64,000 bases of DNA, from assembly GCF_009389715.1 (NCBI RefSeq), contig NW_024068487.1:62001-126000 (forward strand). Direction: 5' to 3'. Below are positions 46,647-58,035 of this stretch, piece after piece. How positions within the stretch are numbered: the stretch's first letter is position 1; each line of letters starts with the position of its first letter. A program made the position numbers and the translations under genes. Under the pieces are notes generated by a model that saw only the letters and a program-made list of their open reading frames with translations, had not been told where the DNA came from and did no database searches. This stretch comes from Phoenix dactylifera (Eukaryota > Streptophyta > Magnoliopsida > Arecales > Arecaceae).

Positions 46647-47089
46647 GAGTTGCATATGTTAATGATATCATGTTGTATATAGCATCAAGAAAGTCAATAA
46701 TTTTTACTAAAGAATAAAAAAAATATTCATACAGTGAAGACATGTTATGTAACATTAAAGAAATAAAAAAATATAAATCATATAAATTGAGATTAAAAAT
46801 CATATACCTCTACTTATTCGTTGGCTATCAAATATTTATCTTCACCATCTTGATTTTCTACCTAGGTGAGTTGCATAAGTTAATGATATCATTTTGCACA
46901 TAGTATCAAGTAAATCAATAATCTTTACCCAAAAAATAAAAATAAAAGTAACATAGTGAAGGCATGTTATGTAACATCAAGAAATAAAATAATATTAATC
47001 ATATAAATTGACATTAGGAATCACGTACCTCTACTTCTTGGTTGGCTATCAAACATTTACCTTCATCATCTTGATTTTTTGCCTAGGTA
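46647..47089. repeat. 221-bp tandem duplication
   Basis: Two adjacent copies start at 46647 and 46868. Shared landmarks: GAGTTGCATA, TTAATGATATCAT, GGCATGTTATGTAACAT or GACATGTTATGTAACAT, ACCTCTACTT, TTGGCTATCAAA, CATCTTGATTTT, GCCTAGGT or ACCTAGGT. On the minus strand each copy encodes a short acidic piece (QDGEDKYLIANE and QDDEGKCLIANQEVE), which might be an old gag-like or exon fragment. Confidence 0.8.
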
Positions 47090-49248
47090 TTGTTATTGTA
47101 TCAATTGTCATATTCTCTCTTTGATTCGAGCTTTGATTGGAGTGGACGATTAATATCCAGGGCTTTAGAACTTAAGAATATAACTACGAAAATGGTGATA
47201 TTTTTAACTAATATAGAGATGTTAGGGCAGATATGCTACCAATCGGCGATTTTACTCACTAATACTAGACTTGTTAGGAGATTATGAGTTAAGGATCGTA
47301 AATTCATAATAAAATTTCTTTTTCTTCTTGAATCAAAACCTTACTTTGATAAGATTCAAAGAGAGTTATCTATCTTTCTACAGAGGTCAATGGAAGATGT
47401 AAACATACCACCTTTTATCTCTCTTGCTTAATCTTTATAGGTGTCATTTCTTCCATTGCTAGGCTCAGGTCTGAGGGATTGATGAGTGTGCCCGACTCCT
47501 TGTATGGTATGGTGTTGACCTCGGAATATCGTGTTCTAATCTTTTGTTGCTACCTTGGACGGTGATAGTGATTGAAATATTGTTGCCGATCCTCTCCACT
47601 GCTTCTGCTTCTCTACAACGTCTTTTGATGCGAAAGGGCAAAATCGATTTGGATCGACCATTTTTTAACTCTGTTGCTCTCGCCCCTACAATAAACCTAA
47701 CACTCGGATGGGGCTCCCTCTGTCTCAGATCTTGCAGAATCTTCTAGGAGGAGGGGGTACAGGGTCGGCGGCGGCGAAAACCTAAACCCTAAATTGTAGA
47801 TGCCTGAATAAAGGAAAGAACGGAAATTTATAACTCAAAACCTTTAAAATTACTCGCGGCCATATATTTGCTTAACTAATTCCTACAAGTTATCGTCCAT
47901 ACATATATAGTATCAGCATTAAGTTTATATAATAAATTTTTTTCTGGTGGTAAAGAAAACAACAACTAATAAAATTCCTCTACAATATATGTAAGTTTAT
48001 CTGCGGTCGTAACCAATTAACACACATTTTTGGAAATATGCTTCATAATTTACTCTATTCTCAAATGAAGAAGGTAGAAAAATGATGGTAATCATGATAA
48101 TGCTAATTATGCTTAAGAAAATCATGATAATGTTATTTCCATGTCTATCAATCATAGGAGAAAAAATATCACACGAAGTACAAGGTAACAACAATATTTA
48201 TTGTTATACCTTTCTTGCGTTCCATAGGTAGCAATGATAGAATAATCCGGTGCCTTGGTGAACTTCAGTTATAACGAGTAGATTCTCATATTCCTAACTC
48301 TGATTTACCCACAAAAAATCTTGGTTTAGCGTTAAGGTTACGCCTTTATAAACAATATTCATAGTGCTAGCTTTATAATACTTATATATTACTCCATAAG
48401 GAATCTTCCACCACCTGATTACCGAGTGGTTTTCATGAGAATGATTATATGAGAAAACATCAGCTGAAGAAGCTCCAACATGACATTCATATCAATATAA
48501 TGCATGTCTATAAAACAAGCCATGCATGGGGTCGGTGGCCCTCAGTTGATGGACTTCAAATTGGAGGACCGCAAATTAGCTTTGGTCAAGTTTTCTAATA
48601 GCATTATCTTGTACTATAAACCTCTAATTGTCCAGAAATGGAGTGTATCTCCTTCAAAAATTCTTCGAACAATAGGTCGGTTGGTATTTTCTTATTAGGA
48701 GTGCAACATTGCAACTCTAGGTCCAATTCAAGTATATTAATGACTTAACAAAAACAAAACTTTTATTGAGATGCCATATTGTAATAGTAAATTCATATGA
48801 CTTGGGGTCGTAGAGGATCCACAATTGTTAATCGTGTACATTGCATAGTTCATACAGTATTATAGATAGTTTCTGAGACCCCAATTTGCATTTATTTTAA
48901 GAATTATTTCATGATTCGATTCTAACTTTTGGAGGATATACACTATCTCATTGGATTGTGCAATTATTTGGTTTGCTATGCGTTTGCAGTAATTATTCAC
49001 AAGTAGTTTTCAATTTTAAGCCAAAGGTGACGATATGCCATTTACCCTCAAAATCAATAAAAAGGACTACAGTAAAAATCTCATGATACCTATCCATCCT
49101 TGCATGCATCGCAACATTATTTTCCCAATAATCTCTTTCTATTCAATATTATAGATGCATGACAGTGTGAAGAAGAGCAAGAAAAGCGTATTTCTGTTAG
49201 TTTTGAAATCTAATTATCAAATGCAGATATAAAATGTCTTGAGGGTAA
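47090..49248. other. intergenic, no supported gene
   Basis: A GC-richer patch at 47520-47800 ends in AAAACCTAAACCCTAAAT (47776-47793), a telo-box-like sequence often found near plant transcription starts. A minus-strand frame there (MVDPNRFCPFASKDVVEK...) is only 42 codons. I cannot support a gene. The remainder is AT-rich. Confidence 0.4.
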
Positions 49249-49831
49249 GGCTGAAAATGAGCTCCGGCTGTCCCGAGGCCTATCGAGTCAGGCTGACTTT
49301 GGGCCAGGCTTCGAGCTAGGCCTAAAAGAATTTAAATCTTGTTTGGGTTTAAATATAAAGCTTATTTGTCTTTCGGGATGGGCTTGGGTATGTTGTTGGC
49401 TCCGTCCGAACTCGGCCTAAGCCCGAGCCCGAATAAGACCCGAAACAAAGCCCGAATCAATTTGTTTTTATATGTTATCATTTAGAGAGAATAATGAGAA
49501 AGTAAAAAACAAATTAAAATGAATTTAACTGAAAATATTGTATCAAGTTTTATTTACTTATATTATAGGAGAGAGCTTAATTTTTAACTAGCTCATTTAC
49601 TTGTGAAGTATTATTATGAAATATTAAACTTTAATCAGATTCGAGCCAGATCTATTTTTAGCCCAAATGCGTAATTTCGGAGTCCCAATCTGGTTCGGGC
49701 CTAGCTCAGGTCGGGCTTAGGCCCGGATTATGTAAAATTTTTTGGGACTAAGGCCGGCATGAAGCCTGAAAAATTTTTGAGCTTCGATTGGGCAGGAGTA
49801 TGGCCCGGCCCAACCTGACCCACTTTCAGGC
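49249..49831. mobile_element. degenerate TIR element rich in GGCCC/GCCCGA
   Basis: Left end GGCTGAAAATGAGCTCCGG and right end, read inward, GCCTGAAAGTGGGTCAGG are imperfect inverted repeats. GC-rich shoulders (GGGCCAGGCTTCG, GCCCGAGCCCGAATAAG, GGCCCGGCCCAACC) surround an AT-rich core. Flanking octamers gagggtaa and ggtgccaa match at only half their positions, so the insertion looks old. Confidence 0.55.
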
Positions 49832-49987
49832 GGTGCCAATTAGACAAGTTGCTGAAGTCTTTTTTTCATTGATATGATAGGGTAGGATTAGGTCCTCACC
49901 TCACCGTGTCTTCAATGCTTTAATCATTTGTGATTCTCACTCGCGGAAAAAGGGAGCAAAAGAAGAGGGTCAAGATTGCAGTAAGGA

Positions 49988-50831
49988 CAGGGGCGGCCCA
50001 ATACATTTGGAGGCCTTAGGCGAACTCATTAGAAGAGGCCTTTTTTATTATTATTTTAATAATAATTTTTTTAATAAGTATAAAAAATATTAAAAATTTT
50101 TATTTAAAAATAATAAAAAGGGAACTGGGCCAGCCTGGGAATGGGATCAGTAGGAACTGGGCCAGCCGACCCGTGAAGTGGGAGTGTGGGACTGTGGCCT
50201 ATGGCTGTGGGAACCGAGTCAACCGACCCGTGAGGCCGTGATCGTGGGTGGGGGCCTTCCCTGGGCCGGGAGGAGGTCGAAGACTCGGAGACGGACTGTC
50301 GGAGGAGCCGACTACCGAGGACGGCGAGGAGAGCCGGGAGGCCTCGGTCGCCGCGGAGCCCAGAGGCCGGAGGTCGGAGGTCGAAAGTCGGGAGTCGAGA
50401 GCCGGGAGGCCTCGGTCGCCGCGGAGCCCGGAGGTCGGAGGAGTCGAGGACGGCGACTCGGCGAGGAGAGCTGGAGAGGAGAGGACGGGAGGCCGGAGCT
50501 CAGACCTCGGAGCCGAGGAGGAGGCAGGCAGGCAGCACGGACAAAAGCGGAGGAGGAGGTCCGGAGGAGGAGACGCTGAAGGGACGCACTGTAGCAGCGT
50601 ACGGGTGGAGCTCGTAGCTGTCGCCCAGTCTCCTCACCGTCTCAGCCGTCTGCCAGACGCCACCGCCACTGCCCAGCCCCAGGCCCCAGTGCCTTTCACA
50701 TCCGTCGTTCGTCGCCCACTCCCTATTAAACAATAAAAAAAAACGTGGCCGTCGGTGCCTCGGTGGGGGCCTTCCCTGGGCCGGGGGCCTTAGGCGACCG
50801 CCTCGGTCGCCTAAGGCTCGAGCCGGCACTG
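49988..50831. mobile_element. GC-rich non-autonomous hAT-type element with 8-bp target duplication
   Basis: Identical octamers agtaagga (49980-49987 and 50832-50839) flank an 844-bp segment. Its ends are CAGGGGCGGCCCA and, read inward from the right, CAGTGCCGGCTCG; both sides continue to a shared CCTTAGGCGA. These are hallmarks of hAT elements. The inside from 50120 to 50740 is very GC-rich and holds a duplicated GGGGGCCTTCCCTGGGCCGG at 50251 and 50766. A 162-codon frame (50248-50736) is Arg/Gly/Glu-rich low complexity and I do not call it a gene. Confidence 0.8.
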
Positions 50832-50960
50832 AGTAAGGACAAGACATCCTCCCAACAAATCTCCTCCATTTGCCATTATAATAAAAATGATAGTCATTAT
50901 TTTCCAAATCAAGTATTTAAATGTTGTTAAAATAAATAAATTAATAATTGTTATAATGAT

Positions 50961-50962
<2 letters not shown>

Positions 50963-51007
<45 letters not shown>
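50963..51007. repeat. (AT)n microsatellite
   Basis: About 22 AT units at the left edge of the AT-rich tandem array. Confidence 0.95.
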
Positions 51008-51008
<1 letters not shown>

Positions 51009-51039
51009 CATGGACGTAGATATGATGCCCGCATTAATG

Positions 51040-53250
51040 ATATAGTATTATAATATTCAACCAGCATTAAAATTTTTTACTTAATACGTAATGTACAGTG
51101 ATATCGATATTAATGTGTTCTCGTCATTAAAAGAATGGTTCAAAAATAAGAATTATAGGTCTTTCCACATGTCTCATGGTAGGTATTATTGATGTATTAA
51201 TGACGAGAGTTTATCTATTTGTCAGTAGATGCTAGTATTAATGATAGAAAGAGTACTATTAAAGCTTATTGCTTAATATGTAGCAAAAATTTGGCTATTT
51301 GAAGTATTCTATGTTATTACAATTTATTATACTATTATATTGCAATTTATAAATATCTTAAGAAAGAGAAAAATATATTCTTTGCATCACCTGGGGCCAA
51401 AATTAATGGCAAGAGTTTACCAACAGAGGCACAACTTGTGAGGAGTTCTTTGCTTATTGTGCGAATTCTGGTATTAATAATATATATATTAATGGCGGAA
51501 GTTTCTGCTCCATCATCATCAAAATTTATTATTTAATATGTAATAAAAATTTGGTTGTTGAATATTTTTAATTATTATAATTTGTCATGTTGTTATATTA
51601 TGTAACAAATAACAATGATGTTGATATTAATATGCCCGGTGGTCATTAAAAGAATGATAAGAATAAAAAGAAAAAAAAAAGTACCCTTCATCTCTATTGA
51701 TGTATTAATGACGAGTTTCTGCATAAAGAATTTTGTGTACCATTTTCTAATCATTATATGGATGCTGGTATTAAATGATGGAAGTTCTGCTTGGCTATCA
51801 CCAAAGCTTATTTTTTAATATGCAACAGAAATTGGCCATTAAAGCATTCTACAAATTTTTTTATTATTTTATTACATTTCATAAATAGCTATAAAAGAAA
51901 AAAAATCGTATCTTATATATAGCATAGAGCCAATATTCAAGATGCTTAATTGCTTATATTAATGACAATAGTTTATCCACATAGACTCAGCTCATGTAGA
52001 GTTTTTCTTAATGCAAGTGTTAATAATACTGATATTAATGATGGGATTTCTACTGCACCATCATTAAAATTAATCACTTAATGCGCAATAAAATTTTTGC
52101 CATTTAAGACTTCTATTTATTAGAATTTATTACATTATCATATTATATTTCAATAATAGTGGAAAAAAAAGAAAAAAAAATAATGGGACGACATTAATGA
52201 TAGGAGCTTTTGCGAGCTGCAACTTGGGCATAAATTTTTATTGACCATGTGGACGCTCGTATTAATGATATTGATATTAATGATAAAAATTTCTACTCTA
52301 GCATCATTAAAGTTTATTGCTTAATATACAAAACAATTTTGGCTATTAAAATCTTTCATTTATTAAAATTTATATTTTTATTATATATAAATTTAAAATG
52401 GAGGTAGAGCCCTTTATAAGTTACATGGATGCCCATATCCATGATATGGTATTAATATATTCGATCATCATTAAAATCTTTTGCTTAATATACAACGATG
52501 ATGAATGATGTGGATAATGATGTGCTCAATTGTAATTAAAAGAACGGTTGGAAAATGAGAAAAATTATAGCCCATGAGTTATGCATGGCCAACATTATTG
52601 ATGTATTAATGTTGGGAGTTTCTCTATTCCATATGTGGATGGCGGTATTGATTACAAGAGTTTTTGCGATATCATTAAAGTTTATTAGTTAATGTGCATT
52701 AAAATTTGGCTATTGAAACATTTTATTTATTATAATTTATTACATAATATATTTTGCATTTCATAGAAATAGGATAAAAAACATACGTGTGCATTTATCA
52801 TGCTTATATTAATGTCGAGAGTTTATCTATGGAGGTGCAACTTGCTTGCTATATAAATACCAATATTAGTAATGCTAATATTAATGACAAAAGTTTTTAT
52901 ACCATCATCATTAAAGTTCATTGCCCAATATACAATAGAAATTTAGCACTAGAAAACTTTTATTTATTGTAATTTGTTATAATATCATATTATATTTCAA
53001 TAATAGTTAGAACAAGGAGGAAAAAAACTATAGCGATGCATGCAGAGGGAGGTATTAATAGTGGAAGTTTCTACATGTGCAACTTATGCACAGTTCTACA
53101 AATTCGTATTAATGATATTAATATTAATAAAGAAAATTTTTGATTAACCATTATTAAAATTTATTATTTAATATGTAATAAAAATTTGACGATTGAAATC
53201 TTTTATTTATTAAAATACATTATATTGCTATGCTGTATTTTATTAACCAA
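51040..53250. repeat. AT-rich satellite-like tandem array, unit about 240-260 bp
   Basis: The pattern ATTAATG, then TCATTAAAGTTTATT, then GCTTAATATGCAA, then AATTTGGCTATT, then TTATTTATTAAAATTTATTA recurs. The TCATTAAAG-type word occurs at about 51258, 51519, 51797, 52060, 52304, 52671, 52905 and 53147, mostly 235-280 bases apart with some shorter, partial units (52460). Units are well diverged. Nothing coding. Confidence 0.8.
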
Positions 53251-55883
53251 ATCAGTCTATAGTTGAATCGGTCCAATGCTAAATCGGTGGATCTGGTACA
53301 ATTAATAATTTCATCAGATGCAGGCCCTATCTTCTAGTGGCCTTCAACATGTCCCTTATTCAAATCAACCGACCACACCCATAAAAACCATCACCATCCC
53401 CCCCACAGAGCCGTATCCATCTGTGAATATTTTACAAAGCAATGGCAACAACAATAAATAAAAAAAGACTTACAACAACTAAAATAACAGAGAGAGATGT
53501 GGGCGGCGGCGGCGGCTCCGTGACGAGGGATGCGTCCCACTACCCTTGGATTCTATTGCTTGAGTAAAAGCGAGGGGTTCTTGTGGTGGTGAATATTTTC
53601 GGATCGGTCGCGGCTCGGCCGAGCATTTGGTCGGGTTTCCATGTCGTTTGGAGTGTGGCTCAGTTCATTGTATTTCATTTAATTCACAGCCTTCGTGGCC
53701 TTTGCTTTGCGTTATGGACAAAAGCAGGATCGGCTGCAATTTGGATTTTAGAAAGGGTTAGAGGTTGTAGCTTTCTTTTCGCAAATCCACCATTGAATCA
53801 CCTGATAACCACTTTAAGATATGCACGGATGATTAAAAAATATATTCAAAATACTTTGAGATCTATACAGAATGCGATCCAATTATCGATGTTGTAAAAC
53901 CAGATCAACCATTCTTTCCAATGAAAAATCTTGAACCCTTCAGAAAGGCAATGTTGCAAACCTAACCCCGTCTTGAAGCCCAAGTTCCTTGGGTGGGTTT
54001 ATCTTGGGGTTGGTGTTGGCCTTCGGTCCGAATTGCAATTTTTTTCCCTTAATTTGGTGCAGAATTTTTTTATATTTTTTAAAAGGTTTTTTTATAGTCT
54101 AATGGCAAAATATGGAAAAACACTAGTTGCTCGATGTTTTTTTTTTCACCCTAATGCAGATAAAGAACCCCCTCTATTTAAAATCAGACACTTTTTTTTA
54201 AAGTAAAATCTTTTTTTTTTTTTTTTTGGTTCAAATCGCATTTACCTAAACCAGCTGATGAGTTGTTTTTCAGAAATCTTTTTTCTCTTTTGCAGTGCGG
54301 CATCATGGTTGAACTCAGCCAGAGTTTGGGAGAAGATGCCGGCACACTAAGGACTCCTTAGCTGGGGTCTTAAGTGAAAACTGAAGGCGAAAAGACAGAA
54401 GATTCATGAGACCTTCTAATTATCTTTTTTATCTTCTTCCTCTTATACTTAATTATTTTACATCTGCATTCCATTATTTACTTAGCTTTCGCATATTATT
54501 TATATTTATTGTATGTACTATGAGCCACATGGAAAAGGGATTCTCATCCAGTACCTGCATCAAAACCACCAAGCAATCATTTTTTTTATGACATGAAAGC
54601 TGTTCTTGAATAGATGGGACCTACATGAGTGCTAACCTTATTTTCTTTCCATAATGCTCATATTGCACCTTCATTTTGCTAAAATCTATTTAAATTTTGT
54701 ATAAACTTAATCGCATAAAATATGCTTATGCATTCAGTTGTTTATGTATAACAATATGAAAATTAAGCAAAGATATAGTGTCCTTTTTTTTAAGGGGGAG
54801 AGAATTTAGGAATCTCACTTTAAGAATAGGTGGCAATGCCATAAACTTGAGTTTCTCATATCCCATAGATATTCCCACTACAAAATTTTTGCTAATGCAT
54901 TTGCACTTCTTGATTGCATGTTTTCTTACAGTTATGCAAGCTAGAAATCATTTAGCCATGAGGCTTGTGACACAACTTCATTTATATCAAGTGCAGCGCA
55001 GGATATGCCTTAAAAGTAATTGGGCTTGACACCAGTTCCATTTAAGTCTTAAGATGAGTATGTCAATGAATTTGTCCGAAGGTTTAAAACTATCTTGATA
55101 AGCGATTGTAGTACCTGGTGACATCAATGCAGTATGCATCATCATCATAAACACATCAGGACAATGTCTTGGAAGTCTAGAGTCACATAACCAAGATAAA
55201 AAGAAAATAAGAATGAAATCATTGAGTAATACTTAGCTACCGCAACTTCATGGCCGATTATGTAGTTGTAGATTATCAGTTCAAGGTTCTAGAGTATGCA
55301 TGTTTGTAAATTGGTGATCTGAAGCAACTACTGCAGTTATCATACAAATTAATGGTCATATTATACAAATGAAATATAGCTTTGTTAGACATAAGCCATG
55401 ATCTTATTCAAAACAAATTAGTGACCACACATGATCCAAATGTTGACTTGCTCAATTCAGTTCCTCCCATGAGAGGTAAATGAAGAGGAATGCAATTAGG
55501 AAGGATAGCACATGTATACTTGACCTGCAAAACCTAAATGAAGAGCACCCAACAGTATCTACTTCCTCATCACTCAGAAAGTCTAATGATTATAAGCTAC
55601 ATAGCATTCAAGGGATCATAATGGGAGCAACAGGAGATGTGGGGATAATGACCACCTACTTCAAAAAACAAACATTCCTAGTATACTAATTATTTGGAAA
55701 GAGGAATGAAGAGCCCCCTCAATGATTCTGGCACATGTATGATGTCCCTGACCTTTATCTTGCTCTTCTTTTTCTAATCTTAATTAAGTTTCTGATATAA
55801 TCCTTTCCTTCTGGTGACACATCTTTCCCACAGAATAAATAGCCTTTCACAACCAATGCACTGACATCAGTTTCATCTCCACA
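53251..55883. other. intergenic, no secure gene
   Basis: GC rises at 53490-53700. A 104-codon frame at 53583-53897 (hydrophobic segment VWSVAQFIVFHLIHSLRGLC) has no recognised family. An exon-like end after TTTTGCAG at 54296 reads CGIMVELSQSLGEDAG... to a stop at 54358-54360. The rest is AT-rich with T runs at 54210-54227. Confidence 0.4.
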
Positions 55884-56225
55884 ATGTCCAAGCTCCAAGG
55901 ACAGAGCTTTATGGTGCAAGTGAGCCACAAGGGACAGAATACGAGGGCTAGGGTGGTATCCAAGCTGAGTATGTGGCCAACAAAGCTCTTTGGTCGCTTC
56001 TGCAACATCCTTGCGGGCTTCTTCTCTCTTCCTCACAAGCCTCCAACGATTACCCATCAGAGAGTTGATGAACATCCCGATATCCCGAAAAGATCATCCA
56101 GTTCGGTGAATCTATATCCGCTAACATCTCACTACGAGGAGGCCATCACAGATTGCATAGAATTCTTTAACAAGTCATCCAAAAGTACGGGGTTAAATGG
56201 TCAGAATTTTGAAGATTTTGTTTGA
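55884..56225 (+). CDS. small Josephin-like plant protein
   Basis: A single-exon frame of 113 residues. The C-terminal HYEEAITDCIEFFNKSSKS closely follows a motif I know from short plant proteins annotated as Josephin-like ((S)HRAEAIEDCIEFFNSSS). The middle (LSMWPTKLFGRFCNILAGFF) corresponds to their amphipathic LL-x-x-LG-x-KV segment. Length fits that group (110-130 residues). Despite the name, the catalytic Cys/His of a Josephin deubiquitinase are not recognisable, and the function is unknown. Expected upstream KRVSFSP-like sequence is not seen, so the N-terminus may differ. It converges on the WEB gene, stop to stop 425 bases apart. Confidence 0.55.
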   Translation: MSKLQGQSFMVQVSHKGQNTRARVVSKLSMWPTKLFGRFCNILAGFFSLPHKPPTITHQRVDEHPDIPKRSSSSVNLYPLTSHYEEAITDCIEFFNKSSKSTGLNGQNFEDFV

Positions 56226-56650
56226 AATTTCAGCACCCAGCTTCTCTTCCTCTTCTTTCTTTACTTGACGTGTATAGCTCAATCGTCGATGTTCATGTGT
56301 GATCGAGTATAAGTAAGAGTTCTGGGCTGTACATATTAATTGGCAAAAATAGTGTGAATGGAAATGATAATTGTAGCTAAAATACTGGAGAACTGTCTGA
56401 AATTATTCTTCCTAATGCTTCAACTTTTCTGTTTGAAATTGATGATTGAGAAGAAAATTGAATGATGAACAGATCCTTGTTTATTTCGTATGTTTTCGAT
56501 ATATTATAGTCAATAACATGATAAGACCCACTGCAATTATATGACACTGCAAATATATGACAGAAAAATTTGCGGAAAAAAAAAATGAAGCTATCCTCCG
56601 AATATCTAGGCACAGATATGGATATATATGAAATCCCTTTCAACATTTTC

Positions 56651-58035
56651 TTATGGACCTCGAACTTTAGGTGATGAGCCCTCTTCATAACTCCTCTTCT
56701 TAGCGAAAAATGCTCTTATCAATGGGATCAATGGCTTCTTCTTCTTCTTCATTGGCACTGTTTCCTTCTCCACGGAAACCTGCCCTTCCAACGCTTGCTC
56801 TTCTGTGTTTATGACTTGGGCCAGGGATGGAGGGTTGGCGAACGTAACATACCTCTTCTTTTGGAACTCCCACCCTTCGTTCATCATCGGCGTCTCAATT
56901 TCAATCTCTGTTGCATTCTCAACAAACTTTAGGTCCTCATCAGCCTCCGAATCTATGACGTTTTTCTCAGATTCTCTAGCTTGCAATTGCTTGAGCTCCA
57001 TCTTGGTCTGTTCGAGCTCTTCCCTAAGGTAGGTGAGGCAGCTCGCCATCTTTAGGCTTTCTTGACGTGCCTGCTCGAGGTTTTGCTTTGTTTCTTCTAG
57101 CTCCGCCATTATAGATCCCAGTTGCGAGGCTCCATGCACATTCCTGCTTGCTGCAGCTCGAATCTGTTTAGCTAAAAAAAAAATGGTCAGTTACTAGTAT
57201 GAATATGCTTTGATGCATCATAAAAAGCACTGCAAAAAACATCTGCTTTAGAGTACTCTTGTGCAGCTAATTAACATTTTAATTACCTCCATTCCATCAT
57301 GATAAGCTAAATTCTTTAATATGACAGGAAAAAGTTAACGCGACGACCGTCTAATTTCTTGGTTAAGATCCTTCTATCAGGTGATTATTCTGAGTGCTAT
57401 GATATCAATCATGATGCATTTCTTCCATTTGAGGGCTATCTCGTTGAGAAAACCAACTGAAGGATTTCATATTACTAAGAATTAACCATAATTACAAATT
57501 CCATTAGTTGGAAATAATTTAGCAGTTAAAATTTCATTACTCAGGGAAACACCAGAATGTTAGATTAGAAGAAGATTGAAAAGTCTTCAAAAGCGTGCTA
57601 GATCTTCCCCTCTCTTTCCTTCTTTATTTATTTATTTATTTTTGATGAAGTGGGAGGTTTCCCACCCAAAAGGAACCTTTGGCTATGTGTTTTGATTTAC
57701 TTAAAGCAAGCTCCGTTGTTGTTTTAAAGGCCAAGTCCTTATTATTAATTTCAATAACCAACAAACCTTATTATTAATTCCATTCCAGTCCTAGATTCCT
57801 AATCTCTTGACTTAGCCAAAGGACATAAATGAAAAAAAAAAAAAAAAACTGGAAGCAGCATTAGATAGATGGATATATAGAAAAAGATCGTCACCTCATT
57901 AAGCCGGTTGGCGTAGACCTCGCCGGCCAAGACCCTTTCTCCGAAGAGCACGACGGCCTCCTTCACGGACTGAAACGGTTTGCTGGTGTCAATCTCAGCT
58001 CTCCCGGCGACAGCAACACTCCCTTCGGTCTCCAT
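56651..58035 (-). CDS. WEB-family coiled-coil protein
   Basis: Small plant-specific member of the WEB1/PMI2-related coiled-coil family; larger members act in light-dependent chloroplast movement, and the role of the small ones is unknown. Two exons, phase 0: 58035-57895 and 57163-56651, 217 residues. The N-terminus has the family signature [20 protein letters not shown] (residues 15-34) and [11 protein letters not shown] heptad coiled coil follows from about 64 to 116 ([39 protein letters not shown]). Then come an acidic stretch ([19 protein letters not shown]), [20 protein letters not shown], and the basic C-terminus [20 protein letters not shown] typical of the group. The first ATG (METEGS) is the start; frame upstream is open but has no ATG. 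Divergent from CDI, 3.4 kb away. Confidence 0.9.

Noticed and set aside
50178..50736. Long Arg/Gly/Glu-rich reading frames on the plus strand
   Set aside because: They lie wholly inside the GC-rich hAT-type element and exist in more than one frame, as expected from high GC and few stop codons.
55755..56075. 106-codon minus-strand frame
   Set aside because: Antisense to the Josephin-like frame, which has the better family match; I cannot fully exclude it.
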